The notes below the pieces were generated by a model. The model saw only the letters and a program-made list of their open reading frames with translations. It was not told the origin of the DNA and did not search any database. A stretch of 11,306 bases of DNA from Pinguiococcus pyrenoidosus (lineage: Eukaryota; Sar; Pinguiophyceae; Pinguiochrysidales; Pinguiochrysidaceae), in NCBI GenBank assembly GCA_019677205.1, contig JAAMXY010000085.1, positions 8,623-19,928 on the forward strand. The letters run 5' to 3'. Position 1 is the stretch's first letter; each line of letters starts with the position of its first letter. Of this stretch, positions 1 through 7,923 are shown piece by piece. The position numbers were made by a program, and so were the translations under genes.

Positions 1-170
1 CGCGGGCACTGACATGTTACGGCGCCTCTTGCCAATCTCCCGTAATCCGTGCTGCTTAAAACGACAACAACAAAAACCGCCTCAGGCTAGTAGTATAGTC
101 TTCCTCACCAAACGTCGATTCTGGTCGGAAGCAAAAACAGGGAAAACATAAAGCCTGCTCGGCGCGTACG
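1..170. other. Downstream flank of the membrane protein gene
   Basis: This follows the TAG of the minus-strand gene. On that strand it contains a T-rich run near 61-83 (GTTTTTGTTGTTGTCG), which may belong to the 3' untranslated region. No polyadenylation signal is clear and no other gene is seen. Confidence 0.3.
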
Positions 171-2156
171 CTAGGCCAGGCAGACCTCGCGGGCTTTGAA
201 GATGCAGTGGCTATAGATGTCGCTGTTGAAGATGGCACAATCGCGGAACGTGCCGGACAAAACACCATGTCCACCGCAGCTCAGGAAGCCTGCAAAGGAA
301 TGGGGGGAAGGGAGGAGCTGGTGAGGAGCCCTGCAGCGATGGCATCGACGTTCCGGGCGACGTTTCTTTTTGCACGTACCGATGAACAGATCCCAGATGA
401 CCACGAGAACAGGCCCGTCACAGAGCGCGGTGATCCACTGCAGGCCGATCGCTACGCACGGTGTCAGCACAGCAATCATCTCCGTCATCACCATGAAGTG
501 GCCGACCGAATCGATGTTCGAGATGGGGTTGACACTCGCCCAGCGGAGGAAAGGATTATCCAGAGCAATGTTGGCGTCGGTGAGGTGGAACTTTTCCTTG
601 GCCTGCGACGATTCTCTCCCGACCCTGGAGGCAAAGGTACGACATCTGCGTAAGAGCATGGATCTTCACGCTGCGCAGCGTGGCAGGCGGCTTACTTCCG
701 CTTCCGCAAGCCGCTGGATGCGCCGTCCTCCTTCACAGCGGCATCCGCCGTCGTGCCATTGCTCCCTGCGTCGATTGCCATGGTCTCAGCATCTGCCAGA
801 GCAGCGTCCAGATCCGCCATGAAGCCGCGGTCTTCGTAGAAGGGATTCCACGGCATGATCCAGCCCTTCAAGAGGTAAGGGACGGGGCCGTACATGCCGG
901 TCAGGAACTGCGTGAAGCCGAAGGAGAAGAACGTGAACAGGACGACGCTTGCAAGCTGTAGGTTGAAAAAGTTAGGCAGGACGCACTCGAATGCACGCCA
1001 TCTCTTCCAGCTCACCCGTGGGCTTTCTCCAGGATCGTTGAGAACCACCGCATAGGTACAGAGGCCGATGTACACCACGCAGCCAACCGCATGCATTAGC
1101 TGGCCAATCGCATTTCCGCGCTCAAACTCCTTCACGAGGCCGTCGTGGTCTACGAGCTTCTTCCGCTGCGCAAATCGCTCGGACGGGCTCTGGACAACGC
1201 CCGTTCCGTGGATGGTAAGATCCTTCACAAAGTACTCAGCCGTGTTCGGATTGCTGGTGATGAAGTCACAAAATCCCTTGTCTGTCTCATCGATCGGAAA
1301 GGGCAGCACCTCACGGAAGTCGCTGCCCCAGATCAGCCAGACGACGAGGTCCGGCAGGCTCTTCGCGGGGGGCGACTCGCGCTTCTGCGCTCGAAGACGA
1401 TACGCCATGACCCGCTGAGCCAACCAACTCGTCACAAGCAGCTTGGTGGTGAGGAACCGCTCCGGCGTCACGTCAAGCTCCGTAATACAGACGAACAGGA
1501 GCCCGATGAAGCCGAGGAGACAGCAGATCAACTCGAAAAACGTGGCATCCCCAGTGCCATACCACTACCGAGAAGAGAAAGTCAGTCGTGTCAGTGCAAG
1601 CAAGCAACGACAGACGTTCCCTGGGCGTCGCACTAGGACAGTCCTGGCGTCTCACCTGCATGCTACCGATGAATCCGGTGACACTGATGCAGCAGCCGAG
1701 CACGGTGAAGCTCTTGTTGGAAGTGCTCCCCCGCGGCGCGACAAAGGCTGAGATGGACGACACCACAAAGCCACGCTTACATTGAGTCTGCGCATGCACG
1801 CAAAGGAAGTGCTGGTGCCGAGGAGCGACCTGGACAACACATGAATTCCAAGGGAAAACAATGATGCGAGACAGAAATGAGCCTTTGAAGACAGAAGCTG
1901 AAGATCTCCGCCCAAAAGCTGAAGATCTGCGCCCAGAACCTGAAGATCTCCGCCTCATCTTCGCCCCGACTTTCCGCTTGGAAGCGAGGTCTCTTCCTTC
2001 AAGTGCCGCAACGCAAGCGACCAAAGATCTCACCTCGACGGAGTGCGGATGGAAGGCTTCGCCTCGATTTGCGAACCAGAGGCGCAAAAAGATGATCAGG
2101 GCGGCGGTGGTCGAGGACCAGAATACCAGGAGCGTCAAGAGCAATTCGCGATCCAT
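171..2156 (-). CDS. Four-exon polytopic membrane protein, function unknown
   Basis: I do not recognise the family. The model is exons 2156-1656, 1564-696, 645-380 and 289-171 (TAG stop), giving 584 aa. Phases agree at each junction: 0, 2 and 1. The start is the first ATG in the frame; upstream only a GTG is in frame. Hydrophobic segments likely to span membranes lie near residues 4-27, 147-165, 175-195, 319-342, 366-389, 503-528 and 533-548. A Ser/Arg-rich stretch with three RRSS repeats follows the first segment, around residues 67-90, and is probably on one face of the membrane. A hydrophilic loop lies at about 200-318 and another at about 400-500. The weakest part is exon 1 around 1780-1880: it is open but could hide a further intron. 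If the 50-nt intron at 646-695 is not removed, the protein ends at 692 with 457 aa. The upstream neighbour at 2901 is divergent. Confidence 0.6.
290..379 (-). other. Intron 3 of the membrane protein gene (90 nt, multiple of three)
   Basis: The donor is GTACGTG and the acceptor follows a strong C/T tract ending CCTTTGCAG. Splicing is phase 1 and keeps the glycine of DLFIG. The intron is itself an open frame in phase with both exons, so retaining it would insert 30 residues rich in Lys and Arg. Confidence 0.55.
646..695 (-). other. Intron 2 of the membrane protein gene (50 nt, spans a stop codon)
   Basis: The donor is GTAAGC and the acceptor TTACGCAG; splicing is phase 2. The intron contains the TAA at 692-694 that otherwise ends the frame. 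Removing it joins GLRKRK to CRTFAS, which leads into two more hydrophobic segments. Its short length and lack of a strong pyrimidine tract keep confidence moderate; the alternative is that the TAA is the true stop. Confidence 0.5.
1565..1655 (-). other. Intron 1 of the membrane protein gene (91 nt)
   Basis: The exon ends CAG and the intron begins GTGAGA. It ends in a pyrimidine-rich run and GGTAG, with a CTGAC branch-site match about 24 nt before the acceptor. Splicing is phase 0 and joins SMQ to WYGTGD. This fuses two hydrophobic reading frames that neither strand otherwise explains. Confidence 0.75.
1894..1956. repeat. Three tandem 21-bp units inside exon 1
   Basis: The units are 1894-1914, 1915-1935 and 1936-1956. 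All share the core GAAGATCT(C/G)CGCC and differ at a few positions. Read on the minus strand they encode a seven-residue repeat of the form RRSSxxG in the membrane protein, just after its first hydrophobic segment. The unit length is a multiple of three, so copy-number change keeps the frame. Confidence 0.9.
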
Positions 2157-2900
2157 GTCGTCGTCTTTCCGTGTTTCCCCCACTCAATCCAACCGAGAAT
2201 CGAGCAGGTTCATGAACGGCGCTCGAGAACGCCAAGATACGCGGAGACCGGTGCGGCGCAAGGTCGGGGTCGAGGGCGGAGTTCTGGACAAAGGATTTCA
2301 AGATACCTCGTAGTAGTACCAACGCCGAAAACCGGACAGAAACTACGGTCCACCAACCGACATATTCCGTAATCTGTCCCAGCTCCGACCTGTTTGTAGA
2401 TCTGTCACATATAGGTTTTCCGGCATCTGTCACCAGGGCGGAGATCCGCTTTTTCAGCCTCGCGGTGTTTTGCGGCGCAGCAGGCCACCGAGGCATGAGA
2501 GGCGGGGGCTCTCGTCGGCGCGGTTCCGGTCGTCTGCAGTTTTCGAGGATGCAGGTCCCTGAAGTCCGCGACGGAGCTGTCACGGCCACGGGACGCCGCG
2601 GGAAGCTTAGCAAGAAGCTAGCTAATGCATTGCGACGGTCGCTCACCTAAGGGTGGCTCGAGCGTCACGAGCACACTCAACTTGGCTTGTTGACTCCTGA
2701 CCATTCTTTGCTACTGTTCCGAAACTGTCTAGTTACTATTTCTCCTTACTGTTCATCCACAGTTACCACAGACGGTTAAAAAGTGAACAGGACTTGGGAT
2801 CAGCTGACGGAGAGATACACACCTCATCTCAATCTCCTCAACGTCACAAGGCCAAAGCATCGGGCTCTTCTCTACAACAACCTTTCATAGTGCCCTGCAA
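2157..2900. promoter_or_regulatory. Divergent intergenic region, no gene seen
   Basis: These 744 bp lie between two divergent start codons and should carry both promoters. A minus-strand open frame covers much of it (up to 2646) but has no ATG start and reads as low-information Arg/Pro/Ser-rich sequence, so I do not call it a gene. The stretch nearest the plus-strand gene is less GC-rich, with a weak AT-rich motif GTTAAAAA at 2775-2782. No clear TATA box or known operator is visible. Confidence 0.35.
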
Positions 2901-5188
2901 ATGAAGCGAAAGGCAGTCGCTGGTGAATTCAAATCCGCAAGAGAAGCGAAGAAGAAAACAACAACAGCAGAGGATTCGCTGTCTATTATGGACATTGGGA
3001 TGCTCTGCGATGCTATTCCAGGATTTCTCCGCCTGCTTGCCAACCATTTCCCCCATTCAGAGCAAATTCACGTACTAAGTCTAGTGTCGAAAGCCTGGAA
3101 AGCCGCCATGCCGCTGTATTTGCCTGTGCGCCGGCGTCGTGAGGCAGTGATTGAGTTCCTGGACGCCTTCTTTCGGAACTCATGTAGTGACACCTTCTGG
3201 TGGTCGCTTCCGATCGAAGACGAGTTTCTGGACATATTAGGGGAATGCGACGTTCGCATGTGGAACGTTGAGGTCGCGGAAGAAGTGATGGAGGAGCGAC
3301 GGGAGATCGAACGTCAAAGAGCTGAACTGCGCGCTGCGGGGAAAAACGGCGGAGCAGGATTCAACAAGCTCAAGCATGAGCAGCTGACCCTGCAAATGAG
3401 AATTCGTGTCCGTCCTGATGCCTCTTGCGTCGTGTCTTTGGACTTGGATCAGAAACACATGGAGCTGAAGATCCAGACGACGCCAAGGAAAAAAAACTTC
3501 TACTTTCACTGCCAGGGAACGATTGTCGGCTGGGCCAAGCGCAGAGTGCGCTTCAGCCGTACGAGCTTGACAATCTGGAAGGGCCTTTCTTCTCCGTACG
3601 GTGACTCCGACGAAGAGAAAGAAGATGGTCATCAAGAAGACGACCCAGCATTCACATTTGAGACCCTCCTAAGTGAGGAGCGTGCGCTACGGACAGGCGA
3701 TCTGCTGGAGAGCATCACAGCCGAGCTTCCTGAAGCCCCCAAAGAAGGAGAAGAGTGGCAGTACTATGCCATCGTTGACGTCGGGGTCGTACGGCTTTCC
3801 GACTACCACACCGACGACAGGTGGTGGGCTCTAGAGCGCCACGCGCTTGTCATGCCGGGACGCCGGGCGGAGGAGCTTTACTATGGACTGGCCGAGAGAG
3901 AGGTGGAGGAGGGTGTCGTCTACGTCGACGCCGCGCTAAGTGATATGCAGCGGAGTACCCTTATGGCAGCGGTTGATCGCCTGCGTACCGCGCATTATGA
4001 GGCGATAGACTCCCATCCGCATTCCGAAAACAAAGTGCGGGATCTCGTGAACCCTGATCTGTATGCCTACGTAGAAGGGGAGAGCCCTTTCAACGGCTCA
4101 CAGGACTTGCCAGACGCTTCGATGGCCCCTCGCCCTCTTGATGGGACAGATGCCGTGCGGGACGAGTACGGGCGGCTCCTTCCGCTCGAAGACTTTGAGA
4201 TGTGGGGCCGCAAGTATGACAATTCCAAGTATCAGTGGCTACCGACGTACTTCAAGGTTGCTTCGGACTGCAAGGTCCACATCGAGGACTACATCAATGG
4301 CGTTTCTCGTGCGGCGCACCCAGAGCTCTATGCATGGCTGGAGGCGCTATTTGAGCGCTTCGTTCCTCTCTTGGAGCACGCATGGACATATGGATTGGAG
4401 CTTAGGTTCCAAGAGTTTGGACACGTGAGACTTGGCTGGCACAAGGTGGAGATCGATCGAGACTCAAGGTTCTTGATGCCCCTCCGCAGATCACGCCTGC
4501 AGGTGATCAAGAAGATCATCTCGGGGTTCTTGGTGCCCCTCCGCGGATCACGCCTGCAGGTGGTCACGAAGATCGTGGACTACGTACTGCAGCCTGGAGA
4601 GGAGCATGAGATTGCTTGGCAGGTGCAGGGCATCCCGGAGGAGAACATTGCCGCAACGTGCATGTACGTTGCGGCCTGCGACGAGGGCTTCGAGGGTGGC
4701 AAGCTGCGCTTCAAGAGAGCTTTCGATGACATCGAAGGAGACAGAGTTCATCAGCTTTGTGGGGATCCCTTGACGCATATTAAGCGCTTTGCCAACAGAG
4801 GGATGCTCCCACTGGGAGTCCTGGACACCCCCGAGAACCGCATGTTGGTAAGTTTCGCTCCATAATGACTGTTGGATTCAAGTAGCGGCATCCCTAAGCT
4901 CTTTCTTCCTCCGTCTCTTCCTATGCCTCGGTCTCTGGCGAATAGGTGTTTCCGAATACGCATGTTTGTAAGATTCAGAAGATGGTCAACACGAGTGATC
5001 GCGTTGCAAAGCGGCGCGTTGTAACCTTCCTTCTGGTGAATCCACTTGTGCGCATCGTAAGCACAAAAGAGGTCCCGGATCAGCGCAGGAGCATGTCGCC
5101 CGAGGCAGCCGAACGGCATCGTACGGAGTTGCTGAAAGAAAGGAAGCTAGCCGAGCAGGACTGGTGTGTGCGTGAGGTCTTCTCGTGA
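2901..5188 (+). CDS. DUF4246-type protein with F-box-like N terminus, probable pseudoenzyme
   Basis: Exons 2901-4847 and 4946-5188 (TGA stop) encode 729 aa. The N terminus is basic (KRK, then KKK near residue 19) and could be a nuclear signal. Residues about 31-76 (IPGFL, then LSLVSKAWK) resemble an F-box. A charged, probably coiled-coil insertion follows at about 124-163, and an acidic stretch near 225-245; the next gene lacks the former. The DUF4246 part covers about 380-700, with NPDLYAYVEGES, then YQWLPTYF from residue 444, then DYINGV. DUF4246 is best known from fungi and carries a WHVEG motif and a later FPNxxxHR motif, which I read as metal ligands by analogy with 2-oxoglutarate/Fe(II) oxygenases. 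Here they are WQVQG (Q574, Q576) and FPNTHVCK (C657), so all three predicted ligands are gone while the surrounding fold motifs remain. A 19-residue tandem duplication sits just before this site. The reading frame is otherwise intact, suggesting a non-catalytic protein rather than a dead gene. Confidence 0.8.
4468..4581 (+). repeat. 57-bp tandem duplication inside the first DUF4246 gene
   Basis: The copies are 4468-4524 and 4525-4581. They are nearly identical for the first 40 bases and diverge toward the end. Each encodes a version of FLxPLRxSRLQVxxKI, so the protein carries 19 extra residues at about 523-560. The second DUF4246 gene has a single equivalent segment (LRLLRGNRVQVVTQI), which indicates that the duplication arose in this copy. 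Confidence 0.9.
4848..4945 (+). other. Intron of the first DUF4246 gene (98 nt)
   Basis: The donor is GTAAGT and the acceptor GAATAG after a long C/T tract. Splicing is phase 0 and joins NRML to VFPNTHVC, restoring the conserved FPN block and the RIVSTKEVPDQR tail. Without it the frame ends at 4865 after five extra residues. Confidence 0.85.
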
Positions 5189-5220
5189 ATCTACCTTGAA
5201 ATTCACATCGTGCACATCTG

Positions 5221-5690
5221 TGTCTCGCTAGCCGAGGGGAGAGAGCCTTTACGACTTCTGGCATGTCCTCTATGATCTCGATCTCCAGAGGTGACAACTG
5301 GTCGACCTGGCTTCGGCGTTGTCCCTTGTACCCTGCTCCAGAGTTTGCATCTGGATCGTTTCTTGGCCGGTCGAAAGCGATGCAGTCGTCGAAAAGACAA
5401 AGCTGCACTACTTCCGAAAGCCTGCTCAATGCAGCTGTGACAGGGTTCAGTATAGCAGCAAAGCGCCGATAGTCAGCCTTTTCTAACCCTGGCAGCCGAC
5501 GATTGAAGGCTTGTCTCTCTTGAGATTCGTTTGTATCAGCTGCCGGGGCAGACAAAGTCCACTCCAACACGCTTCCAACGTCGCACGGCTGCGTCTCCAG
5601 TCGTTCCTCCGCACGATTATCCGAGAAGTCTCCCGGTGAGCGGACGGAGAACGCTGTTTTCAGGACAGAGACAACGCAGAAACTGGAAGA
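5221..5690 (-). pseudogene. Fragment paralogous to the N terminus of the gene at 9285-11306
   Basis: Read on the minus strand, this shares with the large gene the block PCD(V/L)GSVLEW, then a variable stretch ending RRL, then (Y/W)xRFAAxL, then QxCLxDD, then a linker, then E(D/E)MPxV and ARL/PRL. The match begins near 5588 and fades near 5221. The frame has no ATG; upstream it meets a TAG, but TCTTCCAG just before 5685 could be a splice acceptor, so a missing first exon is possible. Beyond 5221 the frame stays open into the antisense of the neighbouring DUF4246 gene, where I see no further paralogy. About 550 residues present in the large paralog are absent. It could be a relic, or a short gene encoding only this domain. 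Its 5' end lies about 85 bp from the start codon of the next plus-strand gene. Confidence 0.6.
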
Positions 5691-5773
5691 CTATCGCCTA
5701 ACGCGCCCTGCGCGGGAGTACTGAACGGGTCTTCCACTCGCTTCGGGTGCTTTAGCAACTGGCGAAGAGAGGC

Positions 5774-7923
5774 ATGGAGAGTACAAAGGGCTTGGAGAGC
5801 TCCCCAAAGCGCCGGAAGTCCGACGGCCTCCCCATCGACGACCTCTTCACTCGGTTGTCCAGTGTGATTCCGGGATTCCTCAAGGAGCTTGCATGGTTTT
5901 TCTCCCGAAAGGAACAGCTTCTTACCCTGGCGCTCGTGTCTCGTGAGTGGAAGAGGCAGATGCCGCTGTATCTTCCCGTAGCGTACACGCGCGGCTACGA
6001 TCCAGAAGGGTTCATAGACAAGTTTCGGAGGGAGGCAAACACATTTCAGTTTGACCAGTCCATGAGACAACTGGAGGAGTCCCATGAGTACCTGCACATC
6101 TTGGATGACTGTGATGTGCGCCTGTCGGAAATCAGTGTTAAAGGAAACTTGCTGCGAGTGGTTGCGCGACTGAGTCCGGATGCGCAGGCGGTCGTGGCTT
6201 GGGACCAGGGCGAGAGGCGGATGGAATTGTCCCTGCAGACGTCGACCGGTCCTCCTCTACGGGCAGTGGGTACCGTCATTGGCTGGGCGAGGCGGCGGCT
6301 GCGCGTTCGAGACGCGGTAACAGTCACTTTCTCTCGAGGGCAGGATCCCGGCCGTCCGATCGAGCTCGGAGAAACTCGATTCGACGAGGAAATGGCGCAG
6401 GCACGGGGCGATCCGATTGATCAGATCTTTCATGAATATCCGCAAGACGGAGTTGACGCTGCTGCTGCTGCTGCTGCTGCCAGATCAATTTACGCCATTG
6501 TTGACCTCGGTCGAGTGAGTCTGGCAGACTACATCGGAGTGACCAGCAGTAAACTGCAAGAGCTGGACGAGGCCAGGCAACGGTTTGGTGATGGCCTGGA
6601 CTTTTTCGAGAGCTTCGTCGACAACACCGGAGCGGATGAGTACTCCGATACCCCCAGGCTCTTTGCAGGTCGCAAACTTTTTGCGCTACCTGGACGGGAG
6701 CTTCAAGAGTTCATGCGAGATCAGCGTGAAAAGGAAGCTAAAGATGGAGTACGTCACCGGGACAACGCGCTTTCTGACTTTCAATGGCACCGCCTGAACG
6801 CCGCGATCGAGCGGCTCCTGGACGATTCGAGATTGGATGGTGCGTCGCAGGAGCACCCAAGTCCACTGAGATACGTCGTGGATGCCGCGCTGTATCCCTT
6901 TGTTTCTGGTGAGAGCCGCTTTGAAGAGTCGGAAGACCTTTCGGATCCTTCGCGGTCGCCGCAGCTTGTCCCCGATGCCCCAATCAGAACGGGAAATCAC
7001 CGTCTAGAGAAAGACATGTGGGGCAGTCCCTTCGAGGATTCGGTGTACCAGGTCCTCCCGACGTACTTCGCCGTTTCGCGCCGCGGCAAGGCCAAGATCG
7101 AGGGCTATATCAACGGCATCCCCACGAAATCGCATGCGGCGCTCTACACCGCGCTTGCGAACCTCTTTGAGCTCTGTGTGCCTTTCCTAGAACATGCATG
7201 GACGTATGGGACCATTATGGATCTGGTGGAAGGACCGGACGACCTCTCGGGCTGGGCCTTCGGGCATTCTGGAAAGGGTTCCATGCTGAGATTGCTTCGT
7301 GGGAACCGCGTCCAGGTGGTAACACAGATTCGGGATTATGATCTTGCGCCGGGGGAAGAATACCAGGAAGACTGGCACGTTGACGGAATGCCCCGGGAAA
7401 ACATCGTTGCAACTTGCCTCTACGTTGCTGCAAGAGACGCCGAACTGCAAGGCGGAAGAATCCAATTCAAGAGAATTCTCCAAGACGGGGAGCTGTATGA
7501 CTATCTCGGGACGGATGCCCCACCGCCTGAGTTTCTGCAGGCATACAGCGAGGATGGTCTCATCCCTGACGGGCAGCTCGACACGCGCCAAAATAGACTT
7601 ATGGTAGGGCGGAACCCGCTATTCTTTCGGGGCCTGAACGTCTTTGCTCTGACACCTTCCTCTCCTAGGCTTTTCCAAATTGCCATGTGCACAGGATACA
7701 GAAGCTTGTCAATCGAGGCAGTCATCACGCGCGGCTGCGAATTGTTCAGTTCTCTCTGGTCAATCCATGGGTCAGGATCATCAGCACCAAGGAAGTAGGA
7801 GATCAGCGAAGCACCAGGACTCCGGAGTGGGCAAGAAAGCATCGTGATGCACTTTTGGCAGAGCGGAAAGCTCATCATCCAAGCTGGCGGCGGCGCCAAT
7901 TTTACATGATGGGTGACTTCTAG
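5774..7923 (+). CDS. DUF4246-type putative 2OG/Fe(II) oxygenase-like protein with F-box-like N terminus
   Basis: Exons 5774-7603 and 7669-7923 (TAG stop) encode 694 aa. PKRRK at residues 11-15 could be a nuclear signal. Residues about 23-69 (IPGFLKEL, then LALVSREWKRQMPLYLP) resemble an F-box and match the first DUF4246 protein closely. Shared blocks follow: VIGWARRRLRV, YAIVDLGRVSLADY, NALSDFQ, then ALYPFVSGES. The DUF4246 core runs from about 380 to 660, with YQVLPTYF at 425, GYINGI, and WHVDGMPRENIVAT. H535, D537 and H618 (in FPNCHVHRI) match the family motifs and would form a 2-His-1-Asp metal site. Arginines at 632 and 634 before FSLVNP could bind the co-substrate. The substrate is unknown. 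Eight alanines at about 229-236 come from a GCT run. This is the copy expected to be catalytically active. The assignment to DUF4246 is confident; oxygenase chemistry is inferred. Confidence 0.82.
6458..6481 (+). repeat. GCT trinucleotide run encoding eight alanines
   Basis: Seven GCT codons are followed by GCC. The run lies in a linker just before the conserved SIYAIVDLG block and is absent from the upstream paralog. It is a candidate length-variable microsatellite that keeps the frame. Confidence 0.9.
7604..7668 (+). other. Intron of the second DUF4246 gene (65 nt)
   Basis: The donor is GTAGGG and the acceptor TCTCCTAG after a pyrimidine tract, with a CTGAC match about 14 nt upstream. Splicing is phase 0 and joins NRLM to AFPNCHVHR, restoring the conserved tail through GDQR. 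Unspliced, the frame shifts and ends at 7800 with an unrelated tail. The intron occupies the same codon position as that of the upstream paralog. Confidence 0.83.

Noticed and set aside
1861-2313. Plus-strand frame with an AEDLRP repeat
   Set aside because: It is the antisense reading of the 21-bp repeat. The minus-strand frame has the ATG, the membrane segment and matching splice sites.
1999-2646. Long minus-strand open frame upstream of the membrane protein start
   Set aside because: It begins with GTG, is rich in Arg, Ser and Pro, overlaps exon 1 in another frame and shows no domain or hydrophobic pattern. It reads as chance in GC-rich DNA.
5660-6097. Minus-strand 145-codon frame antisense to the second DUF4246 gene
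   Set aside because: It lies opposite the conserved F-box-like coding sequence, which explains its openness, and it shares no block with the partner family.
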